In this document: piece by piece, positions 46,391 through 59,400 of the stretch
How positions within the stretch are numbered: position 1 is the first letter of the stretch
How the letters are laid out: each line of letters starts with the position of its first letter
Assembly (NCBI GenBank): GCA_033675265.1
Contig: JAUJYZ010001074.1
Location: 1-64,000, forward strand
Direction: 5' to 3'
From: Actinostola sp. cb2023
Taxonomy: Eukaryota; Cnidaria; Anthozoa; Actiniaria; Actinostolidae
DNA length: 64,000 nucleotides
Translations under genes and position numbers: made by a program
Notes under the pieces: model-generated
What the model saw: only the letters and a program-made list of their open reading frames with translations
What the model was told of the DNA's origin: nothing
Databases searched by the model: none

Positions 46391-46714
46391 GTGAAATATC
46401 CATGCTACTTTTAATTACAAACTCCTCAGTATTTTTTTTTGCTGTGCTGCATCCAGTTTGTTGCATTAAGGTGTTAGCCAGTGAGCACGTCGACCTTGCG
46501 CAAGAATCGCGCTGTCAGTGACTGCGTACGTTCAGTTGGTTGCGGCACCTTTGTGTTTCACATCAGTTACGCCCTTTTATTTGCAGTTTTCCTGACGTAT
46601 ATTTGTAATCGTTCAACAACAAACATAAGACCAAAACACACACCATACTAAAGTTCTCTATTAACTTTCATTTACTAGCGTGAAACTGTTTTAAGGGGAA
46701 GTACCCATATATAT
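46391..46714. other. Class B far-upstream flank (minus)
   Basis: 46440-46590 matches the inverse of 35540-35700 (AAGGTGTTAGCCAGT, AATCGCGCTGTCAGTGA, GCGGCACCTTTGTGTTTCAC). No gene seen. Confidence 0.55.
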
Positions 46715-46990
46715 GCATAAGTTAACATCTACCTTTTGTCGGCAACGTATAATTAACTATAATTAATATACTGATTCCCGAAGGCCCCACTAAACCAACA
46801 TCTATTCCTGTATTATTGACACAACACACTAGAAATAAAGGTATCTACAAACAATCACCACAACACAAAAACTGTCTTTCTCGTCTAGCTTCAAACTCAC
46901 CAAGCTGTGCTCGAAGTTACTTTGAATTGCGTCGCAGTGAAGTGAAAACGTGAGTAGGTAACTCTTGAAAGCCGTCTTGTAATTATATTT
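46715..46990 (-). promoter_or_regulatory. Orphan class A upstream block
   Basis: ACCTTTTGTCGGCAACGTAT, AATTAACTATAATTAATATA and the CACGTGAGTAGGTAACTCTTG-type far flank are present without any class A coding sequence. Marks a former or partly duplicated class A unit. Confidence 0.5.
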
Positions 46991-49634
46991 TAATTTATTT
47001 TTACAACTAATCCCAACCAGACGGGGCGTGTACACCAAAATATAAGCAGTAGCAGTGTCATCCGCACGACTGACGATACTAACTATAGACAATGTAGAGT
47101 TACTTCAAAGAAGACCCAGAACTTTAGTGGATAGATTAGCAGTTATATCCAAAATATGACAAGTGGAGACTAAACATTCGAAGAGAACGGTTGTATATTA
47201 ATGAGTCATACATGTCCTACATTGTCTGCATGTCTGTAGTTGGTTTGTTTTATAAAAGATTTGACTGAAAAAGCATCTGTACCATATGCTTTTATATGTT
47301 TTTCCTCTCCTGGCTATATCATATGGACAAAAAGGTGCTGCTCTTCCCGCTGTTTGTTTACTGTGCTAATACTCCTGATAAACACAAATTGCAATATGGC
47401 GTAATTGGCTATGGACAAAAGCCCATAGCCGCTCACCAAATTAGCATATCACGATTTCAAACCTTTATAACTCGCAAATGCGAAGCTCAAATCACAAAAT
47501 ACTGAACCATCCCACTATTCACTTCATATGTTATCGATAAAAAAAAAACGTCATAGGCCCTTTAAAACATATTTGCCACCGGATCCCTAACTCCCCTGGG
47601 TAACATCACTTCATTTCAATTTTAAAAGAGAATGATTCGCCGTTCATGATATAAATCAGACACCTGAATCGCTGCCAGAACCAAATATATAGCGAACCAC
47701 TAAACTTCACAATCCATAACGTTCCGTACTGGTAAACGACCGACGTGAAAGGACGATCGAGTCTAGACCGCTGAAAAGCTGAAAAGGGGCATTAATTACC
47801 TCGCCTGTGGGGTTAAGCGGTCTGAAAAGATAATCATGTAGAACAGGTACCTTCAATAAATCACACACTGACATCGATATGTATACTCCAAACAACGCCG
47901 TAACAGTGCAGATTTAAACATTTTGTACATAGGAGTACCTTTTTCCTTCTCTGAAAATAAAGAATTTCCTCGTTAACGCGGCCTAAATCGCCTGCCTTAT
48001 CGCCTGCAAATAATAGGCTTTCAAGGATCAGGCATGGGCTCTGACCCGAACGAGTACCTGTTTGGGATAAAGTGTCCCCGATTAGTGTATCACTTGTGAT
48101 ACGCTAGAAGCTTGATACGTTAATAAAGTTTATGTATGTTTATAAAGACCAGGCTCTAATAAATAATATGCTCATGGCCACCCAATCAACCTAGCTATCT
48201 AGCCGACAAATTCGTACTGAAACAAAATGATTCCACCTGCGAGGACAAAACTTGCCTCCCAATGTTCCACCTTCACGGCAGACATATATTCTTTCACTTT
48301 CCTCGATGCTGCTAGATCCCCATATTCCAGAAGGCCTGAGAAGTCCGAGTCGATTCCTCCCTATCCTAGAGCGGAACAAATCGCTCGTAACTTGCCTATC
48401 TATAGGGTCCACCGATCCGAAAACAAAGGATAGTCGGGTTGGACATATACAACTGAAGTTACCCTCACTTCAAAAACCAGTACATGTCGAACAATGCCCT
48501 TTTTATACGCACTGTACTCCGAAATTAGAAACAGATGACGTAGGAGTCACAGAGAACCAAGTCACGGCAAGGTGAATGATTTTGGAGAAAACGTCTCAGC
48601 GAAAACTGAGACGCGTCGATGGAGATCATGCCCAAACGCCCCATGCTTTTCACTCCTCCACGGAATGCAGTCATCTCAAGAATCTAAAAACTCTTAACGC
48701 TGGGTACAATACCAGATCTCGCTTCCTAAACGCAACTCCTATCGCCGAAGCCATATCCCGAATATTAATAATCTAATATACCATTTCGCCTCCGAGAAGG
48801 CCAACAAGAACGAAATCCATTTACCCAAGAACCTCTGCACCGCGGACCTCAAGTAAATTGTCGACTTGAAAACCAAAAAACGTTCTTACGTATTTCTATA
48901 AAATGTATTTTTTTTGTCTTGTAAATCAAACTTACTTGAAGGTTATAGAGTCAACCTCCATCCCCAGATAATCTGCCTTAATCTAATCACATAGTCAAGA
49001 CACTTTTTCAAACCAAGGGTGAAGCCCAACATGGCAAGTAATACAGAGAGCGAACTTGGCTGCACTTTCACTGAACTAACTGTCCCGAAGGGCAATCGGC
49101 AATCGGATTGAGTCGAGTTTCCCAATCTGTCATTATTGCCGTATATAATGAGCAAACCACCCTAAACGTCGGAGGTCTCATGGCCGCCATTCCCACTGAC
49201 TGATAAGCCCCCAAAAAGAAGTTTCTCCAACCAAATGGCCAGGTGTTGTTCACATTTCCCACTCAAAACCGTCTTTCATCAACGGTATATAGTCGCAACC
49301 TGACTTAAATTGTCATCTAGGTTTACCATGAAAGGACCTCGGTTAGATGTACATGCGTGGGGACTTGGACCAACTTATCCAAATAAAATCGTGCATGTAT
49401 CATTCATCCACAAATGAAAAACCCTAGCGGCGAAACAAAAACGCAGCTTGGATGGTTCAACTGTGAGGGGCAAGATCAGCCAAAGGGGTTCTAATTTGAC
49501 TCAAACACTTGCATGAGCGCCAGTTATGTTCAGGCTACTTGATATACACGGTAGATGTACAAGAGATGTACATGGTTCGGAAAGTATTTCTCGGTGGCAA
49601 ATAACTGTCATCATAAACACCCTTGAAACTAGTC
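46991..49634. other. Intergenic, no gene recognised
   Basis: Open frames at 48227-48776 (plus, up to 107 codons) and 48191-48412 (minus) were read and show no known motif; Pro/Arg/Ser-rich composition only. A TTAATAAAGTTTATGTATG end near 48120 could be a LINE tail. Nothing else noted. Confidence 0.35.
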
Positions 49635-50216
49635 CTTTTAAGGTACCAGGGGACCTTCGTGACCACTGTTCACTGAAAGCTGCGTAGTGCGCCAACCACT
49701 CGTCCAACATTTATAAAAGTATACATTTTCTTAAAGCTGAATAAATGCAGATTCTAAATATGGTTGAGATTATTTCCTATTTTGTAAATATTTTTTTGTA
49801 AGGACCACACTTTGTTCTAAAAAACTGTATCTCCGATTTTTGATACGTTGCCTCGTTTAAAAGTTATTTGATGATTTATGTGTAAATCGCTTAAAAACAC
49901 ATTAATGAACTTTGACAGCAAATATCTCCTCAACAAAAGTGTTTATCGGAAATCGGAGACACTGTTTTTTAGAACAAAGTGTGCTCATTACAATGGCACT
50001 TTCCTTTTAGAAATCGATTAAATTCCCGCGTGAACGCTACTCTTTGAACAAGGCCGATCAAATTTTCTAAAATGTGTAATAACAAAATATATTTACAAAA
50101 TTGGAAATAATCTTTAAGAAAATGTATACTTTCATACATGTTGGACGAGTGGTTAACGCGCTATGCGGCTTTCAGTGAACAGTGGTCACGAAGGTCCCCT
50201 GGTACCTTAAGAAAGG
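49635..50216. repeat. Inverted repeat with tRNA-like A-box arms
   Basis: 49638-49830 and 49940-50214 are reverse complements in pieces: TTGGACGAGTGGTT..CGC, TTTCAGTGAACAGTGGTCAC, GAAGGTCCCCTGGTACCTT, GAAAATGTATACTTT, TTAGAACAAAGTGTG. The outer end GGACGAGTGGTTAACGCGC resembles the 5' half of tRNA-Ser/Leu (A-box), but no 3' half follows. The class is probably a tRNA-derived SINE pair or a foldback element. Confidence 0.6.
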
Positions 50217-50974
50217 CGAAAAAGTCATAAAAGTTTACTCCCTTGTATATATAACCTTGAACTGTCATGGTCTCTGTAATCGATCCGTCAATACGACTTT
50301 ACATTCTGCTCTATGACTGTGAAATTCTCCCGCCCTATAAACATTGGAGTCTCGATCGGAATAAAATATACTGTACGTAGAGACGCACGCTTACCACCTG
50401 CTACTCTTATACATAAGCCCATCTTCCCTCAGCCTGGGCAGGGGTTTCATCTGCATGACATAGCCCATAAACTCTACTTAATTTCACGGCTCGTTGCACC
50501 GAATGATAAGGGCAAAAAAAACATTTCCCTTACCAGCAATCACTACTTGCATCTACTAGAAATCACATAAATGTAAAATAAGGGAATATCCAACCCAACA
50601 AGTAGGAAATTAATTATAATAAGCATAATCAAAATCCTACAGGAAAACCCCCACCCAGACTTAGAGAAGATGTCTACCAATTGCCTGACGAATCGAGACA
50701 CAAGGGCAGCCTTATCGTTATAGACAAACGCTTGCGGAGTCAACTCTGTTGAGTAGATTCAAAGGCACTGACGACATTGACGGGTTTTGTGGCGCCACAG
50801 CGGATGCATTTTCGAGGCAAAATAGGCAGCACGGCCTGTTGAATGTCAGCAGCAGGAACAGCAGAAAACGCAGAAGGAGGCCGTGCTGCCGGTGGAGCGG
50901 TATCATCTCGACATTTGCATCCCATCTAGGACGTTGTTTTCAACTGGAAGTTCGATTCAGTTAGCTATTCCTTC
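50217..50974. other. Intergenic, no gene recognised
   Basis: 50805-50895 has a GCACGGCCT / AGGCCGTGC inverted pair. Open frames of 60-85 codons have no recognisable features. Confidence 0.35.
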
Positions 50975-51165
50975 AAGATACATATGTCAATCTCTCACTT
51001 TTTCATGATTCTTCAACCCATGTTGTATTCATCAAAATCACCTAGGATTTTGTTTTCAGCCTCGGGCATGCGCACAATCAAAAAACTTGAGATGAAACTA
51101 TCAGAACGCTACTTGGCATTCATTTTTCATTTTTGTCTCGATGTGTTATCTAGGAGCTCACATCA
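50975..51165. repeat. Dispersed repeat, first copy at 4.1-4.4 kb
   Basis: See 4137-4500; same orientation with about a dozen differences and a shorter middle. Confidence 0.7.
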
Positions 51166-51880
51166 ATAATAATAAACACAATACAGCATGGAAAATGCTT
51201 TGTACAGTTTGTATTCACTCGTTAGTTTGATTTGGTTTGATTTGTTATGAAGTATCAGAAAACTCAAATCAGATTAACTCGCGGATCGCTCGAGGATACT
51301 TCATAACTCGTGAATAACAACCGTACGCTCGCATTTTACGAAATTAATTAGATCTAATAATTACGTACATGTAAATCATGTACGTGAATTCATGACCTAA
51401 CGTTGCAATGTTCTTAACTGATAGTACCTTTACCTTTACGTAAAAAAACAACGAAACAGTTAACATGAATACTTAACGTGACTCATCACACTATCCCCCT
51501 CTCAATATTAAAGGAGGCATGTCCTCATGTCATTAAGGAATGGTCAACGCTTAGCGTGCGTCCATCGAGTTAGACGAGAGAAGCGTAAGAGTTGGTCGAG
51601 GCGTAGCCTCGCAAATTCAAAATAAAACAATTTGATTTTCCGATTGATTTTTCAAAGCGCGCGCTATGGCGATGACGTGAGCGTGTGTCCGTAGCCGTAG
51701 CGTGTGACCGTGGGCTTAAGGACACACGCTAACCAACAAATCAGAGCACACGTTATATCTTACCTATGTTATAAAATTACTTAGCGAATTAGTGAACATA
51801 TTAGATCTAAAATGGTTACACAGAGCTCTTCTCAAAATATGCAGTCCATGCGGGTGGTCTTCTATTTCTTGCTGGTCGTA
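51166..51880. other. Intergenic, hairpin near 51.28 kb
   Basis: 51245-51320 contains TTATGAAGTATC / GATACTTCATAA arms. 51690-51735 has CCGTAGCGTGTGACCGTGGG. No gene seen. Confidence 0.35.
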
Positions 51881-52160
51881 AGGATGGCTTTGTTCTCGGC
51901 AGTAGTTGTTCGCCATTTTTAGGATGGCTTTGTTCTCGACAGTAGTTGTTCACCATATTTAGGGTGGCTTTGTTCTCGGCAGTAGTTGTTCGCCATATTT
52001 AGGGTGGCTTTGTTCTCGACAGTAGTTGTTCGCCATTTTTAGGGTGGCTTTGTTCTCGACAGTAGTTGTTCACCATATTTAGGGTGGCTTTGTTCTCGAC
52101 AGTAGTTGTTCGCCATTTTTAGGGTGGCTTTGTTCTCGACAGTAGTTGTTCTCTACATGA
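51881..52160. repeat. 40-bp tandem repeat, seven copies
   Basis: Unit starts AGGGTGGCTTTGTTCTCGAC and continues AGTAGTTGTTCGCCATTTTT, with alternating CGCCATTTTT/CACCATATTT and GAC/GGC variants; exact 40-base spacing at 51881, 51921, 51961 and so on. Confidence 0.95.
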
Positions 52161-52192
52161 CGCTCCAGAACTGACGCGGGTTGCACATCAGG

Positions 52193-52342
52193 CCCTGGTT
52201 GCACTAAAGGTGAATAGCGCTATCCACCGGATAAGTCTTATCCAACGAATAAAATTCATGGAGTTATGCAATACATTTTATCCGTTGGATAGGACTTATC
52301 CGGTGGATAGCTCTATATTCACATTTCGTGCAACCGGGGCCA
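52193..52342. repeat. Palindromic MITE, GGCCCTGGTTGCAC ends
   Basis: Ends GGCCCTGGTTGCAC and GTGCAACCGGGGCC; inside, GGATAGCGCTATCCACCGGA and CTTATCC repeats face each other. A truncated relative is at 7440-7530. Confidence 0.8.
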
Positions 52343-52790
52343 GGCCAGGTGAGTCTTTGGCAGTGTTTGTGTTTTGCACCATCGCATTCAATTTCTCATC
52401 CCATCATCCCATCGGACTGGGTCTAGCAGGTAACACATTTCCTTAAAAACCGCTGACTCGAAATTTCTGCCTTGGTCAGAGTGCATCTGTGTAGGGACAC
52501 CGAATCGCGCCACAAATTCCTCGACGACATTCCTTGCTACAGTGGCCGCAGTTTGGTCGGGTATTGCGTATACTTCTTTCCATTTGGTGACGTTGTTTCA
52601 TATTACTAAAATGTACTTGTTCGCACGACGTCAGTTCGGTACTAGGGCGACTCTCTCAAAGGGTGCTCCAACGTTATAAGTCTTCATAGGGGCTTTTGGA
52701 GCTGGAAGTGGTCAATCAATTGACGCACAGAGCCAGTATTTCTTGCATCATTCGTTCACATCCCGTGCACAGTTGGACCAGCAGTTGCTC
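52343..52790 (-). pseudogene. Gypsy-type integrase core remnant
   Basis: Minus strand reads PMKTYNVGAPFERVALVPN, then (after a deletion removing the first catalytic Asp region) NKYILVI, TKWKEVYAIPDQTAATVARN, VVEEFVARFGVPTQMHSDQG and RNFESAVFKEMC. HSDQGRNFES is the second-Asp motif of retroviral-type integrases. The Glu region (QSDGM) follows in another frame with a stop. This is a different subfamily from 31940-33000. Dead fragment, no LTR seen. Confidence 0.8.
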
Positions 52791-52884
52791 AATTTTAAGT
52801 ATGTATCCCACGAGCGTAGTAGTCTGTGTCAACGATTAGACTTCAGTGGTGACCTCGCAATTCCCTTCGTGCGGGGCTAGGGGA

Positions 52885-54030
52885 GTCTGGCACCGGTTCC
52901 TGAAAGCCCGATTAATTTAGCTTTAACCCAGATTAATGGCTAAGCCAGGGTTAACTTAGCTAACCCAGGATTAGCTAAATTTAACCCAGCGTTAATCGGC
53001 TTTTCAGGAACAATAACTAATCTCAGTTAAAAATTTAAACCTAACTTTAATCCTGGTATAGCGCTAATCGGGCTTTCAGGAACCGGGGCCTGGGCTTTCC
53101 CGTTTTGTTCCGCTCGTTGACAGTAATAATAATAGCGTACTTGCAGTCCTCGCAAGGCCGTCTTGAAAGGGCGTCGGCGTTGATGTATCTTTGTCCTTAT
53201 CGGCCCAACTAAGAAGAAAAGCTAAATTTAGCTTTTCTTCTCCTCTCGCCTGCGGTGGCGTCTGGGCCGATAACGCTCCGGACCGCGGGGAGCCTAAGGG
53301 CGAGCTCGATTCCACAGGACGTGGTTACACAGCGAATACAAACTGATCGATCGTACGAGCGATATGTATACAGACTTTGAGAGCTTCTAAATGGCAACAA
53401 ATATCAAGCATGAGGGCGAGTTTGATTACTGATCGATCGTACGAGCTTCTAAAATGAGCACAAATATCAGATCGATCGTACGAACTTCTAAATGGCCACA
53501 AATATCAAGTTAGAACTCCCTGTGGCGCACTCGAGCTGTTTTTACGGGCACAGGAAGCCCAAGCTCAGTATTTGTGAGATTTGTGGCGTATATTTTGAAA
53601 ATTTGAAAAACAAATTTATAGGTCAATTTGCTTGCATATACATCGGGTTTTAACGTCGATACGACATGTATTTGGGGTATTTTTATAATTTTTGTATCCT
53701 TGAACTACGAACAAACGTCAAAATCGCCGCCCAAAAGAAACACTCGAATAAATTCCAAATTGTCAAGATCTAGAAAACCACTCAGAAAGCTTCAATGACC
53801 ATCATTCTTTTATTTTCGAATACGTTTTTAGAAGTTTTCCCATGAAAATATCTCAAAGGGAATGGATCTTTGAACTTGCTGGAAATTGTTTTCTTGAGCC
53901 GCCATTTTGTTCTGGTTTCGTCAACTTTAATCGGGGATTAACAGTTTAATCCTCCTCGCTAGGTGGATTAAATTTAACCCTAGGTTTAACCCTGAATTAG
54001 CGCTAATGGGGCTTTCAGGAACCGGGGCCG
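52885..54030. repeat. TIR element(s), GGTTCCTGAAAGCC ends
   Basis: GGTTCCTGAAAGCCCGATTAA at 52895 is inverted at 53070-53090 (GGGCTTTCAGGAACCGGGGCC) and again at 54008-54030. The first 200 bases form a palindromic unit rich in GGGTTAA/TTAACCC, and 53091-54030 is a further block ending in the same termini. 53215-53245 is a short GCTAAATTTAGC hairpin. The interior has no transposase-like frame. Confidence 0.65.
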
Positions 54031-55305
54031 AATGTTTTAAGTTCAGAAGCCACTTTAGCGCTCCATGATCTGTACGAACTAAGAACTGAGTGTCTCCCGC
54101 AAAGGTAGTGTCATGTCGTTGAGTAATAATTCATGAGATTTTTTGTCAATCAGGGAACTTTATTTCGTCACGTGCATGAGCCTTGAAACCCGGTGAAACG
54201 CTTGTGATCAAATTGATATACTTTTGTCTCTGACTTTAGCTTTTTTTATTCAGACGTTTCGACTGTAAATCAACAGTCTTCATCAGTTGGATAGTAAGAT
54301 ACTATCGAAACGTCTGAATAAAAAAAGGTAAAGTCAGAGACAAAAGTATATCTTCAATTTAAAACATGAATCCTGACTGCAAGTTCAACATTTTTAAAAA
54401 CTCCCATGTGTTTGATCACATTTCCAACCCTAGTGATCGAGATTTCTTAATCTGAATATTCATAGTCCGTGGGCCAGGAAGTGAAACCATCCCCCCTCGG
54501 GGATTTTTGCTGACATATATTATAGAAATGTTTTGGACGCTGGCCACGTGATTTAGGTCATCCATGATCATTTTCAGTAATGGCTCTCAGCTCTTTACTA
54601 TAACCAGGTGGAGTTGGATCAAGCTTCCATTAGACCTTTTCAAAACCATATAAAGTGAAAAGCATGGTTATCAGCTGATGATAACCCTCGTCCGAGGAAG
54701 CAATCAAAACGCTCAAAATACAATAAAATACTACCACATGTACTGATGTAAAAAGTCTAAACGTACTATGGTAACGATCGACAGACTTACTATAAAATAA
54801 GTAAATTGTAAGGTTCTTCCTTTCTTTATATATGAATGTGCTTCTGAGAGATCTTTGTAATCTTCAGGGAAGACACTAGTACTAAGCTGGGTAATCGTGA
54901 ATTACTACCAGAGAAATGGAAAACTGAATAAAGAGGAACTGACAATTGAATACCAAAAACTGTATAGGCACTTGGATACAGAGAACCTTAAAAAAGAAAA
55001 GGTTAATTTGGAATGACATTTGTTTATCTCCATTGAAATGGGTACAACACAAGTGTAAAACTCCTGGTTGATCTGACGGTTGATGGAAATGAGTGCCTTC
55101 AAAGAGGAAAGTCAGCTTTATCCAAGGAAAAGGTGCTGCCCAAACTTGCGGCATATAAATGGTGGAAAAGTCAAGAAACACTAGCCGTCAAAAATTCAAT
55201 GCTATATCAATCTTTTCACAATAAACCCCAGGGAAATCTGAAGCTGTGGTTGTTGTGCCTCCAGAGTTGGACAATTGTGAAATAAGTTGGACTGGTGCCT
55301 GAACG
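54031..55305. other. Palindrome and unassigned sequence
   Basis: 54212-54352 is a palindrome (GATATACTTTTGTCTCTGAC / GTCAGAGACAAAAGTATATC, with TTTATTCAGACGTTTCGA arms and a 60-base loop). 54870-55300 contains a plus-strand stretch with EELTIEYQKLYRHLDTENLK-like reading broken by stops, possibly a decayed exon or element; not identified. Confidence 0.45.
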
Positions 55306-56240
55306 CAAGGCACATGAAATTAGTTCATAGTTAATTCTTAGTACTTAATTCTTAACTTTATTATTTAATTATATTATTATATACGGTATATTAGTATACA
55401 GTAGGCACATAAAATTAGTTCATAGTTAGTTCTTAATACTTAATTCTTAACTTTATTATTTAATTAGATTATTATATACTGTATATTAGTATACAGTAGG
55501 CACATGAAATTAGTTCATAGTTAGTTCTTAGTACTTAATTCTTAACTTTATTATTTAATTATATTATTATATACTGTATATTAGTATACAGTAGGCACAT
55601 GAAATTAGTTCATAGTTAGTTCTTAGTACTTAATTCTTAACTTTATTATTTAATTATATTATTATATACTGTATATTAGTATACAGTAGGCACATGAAAT
55701 TAGTTCATAGTTAGTTCTTAATACTTAATTCTTAACTTTATTATTTAATTAGAATATTATATACTGTATATTAGTATACAGTAGGCACATGAAATTAGTT
55801 CATAGTTAGTTATTAGTACTTAATTCTTAACTTTATTATTTAATTAGAATATTAAATACTGTATATTAGTATACAGTAGGCACATGAAATTAGTTCATAG
55901 TTAGTTCTTAGTACTTAATTCTTAACTTTATTATTTAATTAGATTATTATATACTGTATATTAGTATACAGTAGGCACATGAAATTAGATCATAGTTAGT
56001 TCTTAATACTTAATTCTTAACTTTATTATTTAATTAGAATATTAAATACTGTATATTAGTATACAGTAGGCACATGAAATTAGATCATAGTTAGTTCTTA
56101 GTACTTAATTCTTAACTTGATTATTTAATTAGAATATTATATACTGTATATTAGTATACAGTAGGCACATGAAATTAGATCATAGTTAGTTCTTAGTACT
56201 TAATTCTTAACTTTATTATGTAATTAGATTATTATATACT
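55306..56240. repeat. 95-bp tandem repeat, about ten copies
   Basis: GTAGGCACAT starts at 55401, 55496, 55591, 55686 and so on, each 95 bases apart. Each unit includes the palindrome ATACTGTATATTAGTATACAGTA. Variants (TTCATAG/ATCATAG, AGATTATTA/AGAATATTA) are spread among units. Confidence 0.95.
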
Positions 56241-56330
56241 GCACGTTCCTATTTTGAACGAGTTTCGCGCTCTTTTGCCGACACGTGTCTAAATAAACTA
56301 TTTTTATTGTTGTTGTTGTTACGTAATGAC
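56241..56330 (+). mobile_element. LINE-type 3' tail with (TTG)n
   Basis: GCACGTTCCTATTTTGAACGAG, ACACGTGTCTAAATAAACTA and TTTTTATTGTTGTTGTTGTT, similar to 13130-13217. Tail only. Confidence 0.45.
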
Positions 56331-56483
56331 GCGCTCTGCAGGTTGCATGAGGAAGGAGAAATCACACCTGTGATTCTACCTCTTTTTGATTCGGCCTTTT
56401 TTGTGATATACATCAGTAAATCTAATTAATAATCTAATTAAATCTAATCTAATCTCAGTTACAATTAAAAAATATCTAAGAAT
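56331..56483. other. Short spacer
   Basis: TAATCTAATTAAATCTAATC simple repeats near 56415-56455; no gene. Confidence 0.4.
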
Positions 56484-59400
56484 TTATGAGAGTGTCCACG
56501 AGAGAACCAGGCAGTCGCGACACATGTTATCTCATCGATTTCAATGAAACTTTGCCAAATTAAAGCTTACAGGTAGAAACTCAAGAATCCAAAATGGTTT
56601 GGATTTCTGACCTTTCCCTCGGAAGATAGACCACCCCCCCCTCGTTTTTCAGGGGGAGACTCAAAATTTCACTCCAACAAAGCAACAAAAGTAGATAGCT
56701 TTCATTCTTACAGAATGTAATATATTTTATTGTCACTTCACATGAGTAATTGTACATCCTTTGGTAGTTCACAGCGGAACTGTTGAAAATTTTGGAATAA
56801 TACCTGTCAATCACAGCCTGTCAATCATTAACCATGTCACACAACAATATACAGAACCGTGAAAAAGCCATTGTTTGGATCAAAATATCTCAAAAGTTCA
56901 ACAGTGTACAAGCCCAATGATAATTTTCCCTAATAGATCTATCCTTAGACTTACATAAACAGCAATAAAATTATTGGCCTCTGTTAATTTTTTTGTACAG
57001 CCGTTCGATAAAGTCACGTGACAAACGTAAAACTGTAATTATTTATCTATATCGAAAAATTCGGATATTAATAATATAAGGAAGAATATAACTCTTTTTG
57101 TGCACAATTTTGATTTCTTATTTTAGGTTATGATCTCAAAACGACACATATTGACTTATGAGATTTCATATGGGGAAAAACAACAACATCCATGCCTAAC
57201 CCTTGTCGAAATGACACATCAGTTTTCAATAAATTGGAAGTTTATAGTTTGTTATCAAGCACCAAATGCTTATATTCTTTATTTTGTGTACTTTCTAGTT
57301 TCATCGCTTTGTTTTGGGTTGCTTTATCGTGTTTTAACTGGTCTCATGTCTCGACTTCTACAAAGAGTTGCGTGACAACACATCTGCATCCATCGTCACT
57401 TTGAATTGAGCTCGAAATGTTATTTTATTTATCTTTCGAAACCCAAGTAAACCCGAAAAAATAACTTTCATAGTATGCCTTCGGACGATAACTAGTGTTT
57501 CAAACATAAAAGAGTCGAGTTATTATGGGTATTATTTGCTTGCAACTAGTAAATTTATGCGTGACTATCACACATGCGTGACGTAATTTGAGACATGATT
57601 TATGGTCAACAGTTGCCAATATGCGAATTGAGCAACATTGCCTTTCTGCGAACGACAGAGCTATATCCTTTGCGTGATGTCTGGGGACTTGTCTTGTTCA
57701 TTTGCTCAGTTTTGCAATAGCAATTGTGGCACTTCAACAAGATATCCAGGTTACAGGTACAGAGGGTTTTCCCCTTGAGTTCATGTGTCAAAGATGTGAA
57801 GACTCATCTAAGAAATGTTAGTCTCTCAGTCGTCCGTTTCGTCTAAAAAAGATCTGATACTCAGACGTAGTGGCTTATTTGACCAGACTGGTGTGTCCTA
57901 AGTATATTCTGGATGCCAAGCGGCAGAAAATGCAAACATTCTCTTCATGCCAGTGAACGATTAACGTTACAGATGAGTAAAGAAATCATGTTGAGCTGGA
58001 AAGTGCTGGTTCCCACTGGTGCAGGTAATAAAATAAATAATATATTGTACTGCTATGTGTTCATTATATAATTATCGTGCTGCTGCTATCAGCTAACAGC
58101 CGCAGCATAGAGGTGCAATACACACTGAAAACCATATATTATAGGGACGAACAAATGAACGAATGACTGATGATGAACAAATGAATGAACAAATGAAATA
58201 ATAAGCGAATGAACGAATAAATGAACGGACGAATGAATTTAATGAACGAACGAATGAATGAACGAATAAACAAATGAATGAACGAACGAACAAATGAATG
58301 AATTAATGAACAAACGAATGAATAAACGAATGAATGGATGAACGAATAAATGAATGAACGAATAAATGAACGAATGAAGAAACGAATGATCGATGAACGA
58401 ATGAATGAACGATTGAATGAACGAACAAATGAATGAACGAATAAACGAACGAATGGACGAACGAATGAATGAACGAACGAATGAATGAACAAACGAATGG
58501 ATGAAAGAACGAATGAATAAACGAAAGAATGAACGAACGAACAAATGAATGAACCAATAAATGAACCAATAAATGAATTCATTCGTTTATTTGTTCGTTC
58601 ATTCATTCGTTTATTTGTTCGTTCATTCATTTGTTTATTTGTTCGTTCATTCATTTGTTTATTCATTCGTTCATTCATTTCACGGTGGGCACAAAAGAGC
58701 CCCAAAAGACCGGGGTTTGTACAACTTCTATAGTTTTAATCCAATCAATATGAAACTTGGCAAGATGACAGTACATGTCAAGGCAACAAATTTGTTCTTT
58801 TTTGTTTTTTGATGTATTTGCTATTTGGCGGGAAAATGACGACGAACATGCCAACAAATTTTGAAATTCATAATAACACTAATTTGATTATTGCAATCGA
58901 AAGAACACTAAAAATTATAGATATAGCTGAAATAATATCTCAGATATCATTATTCAACCCAAAGATATGAATTTTTGAAATTTGAAAATCCGCCATTTTG
59001 TTACTAAAAGTTCGATTGGAATAATCAAATTAGTGTATTTGTGAATTTAAACATTTGTTGGCGTGTTCGTGACGTCATTTTCCCGCCAAATAGCAAAGCA
59101 ATCAAAAAACAAAAAAGAACAGATTTGTTTTCTTGACATGTACTGTCATCTTGCCAAGTTTGATATTGATTGGATTAAAACTGTAAAAGTTGTACAAACC
59201 CCGGTCTTTTGGGGCTCTTACGTGTCCACCGTGTTTGTTCATTCATTCATTCGTTCATTCATTTATTCGTTCGTTCGTCCATTCATTCATTCGTTCATTC
59301 ATTTGTTCGTTCATTCATTCGTTTATTCGTTCATTCATTTGTTTATTGGTTCGTTCATTTGTTCGTTCGTTTATTTGTTCGTTCATTCATTTGTTTATTC

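Noticed and set aside
48191..48776. Overlapping frames up to 107 codons on both strands
   Set aside because: No motif, no conservation within the window and no sign of splice structure; left unassigned.
54882..55181. 99-codon hydrophobic minus frame
   Set aside because: The plus strand looks like a decayed Lys/Glu-rich coding stretch, so the minus frame is probably its shadow; neither is supported.
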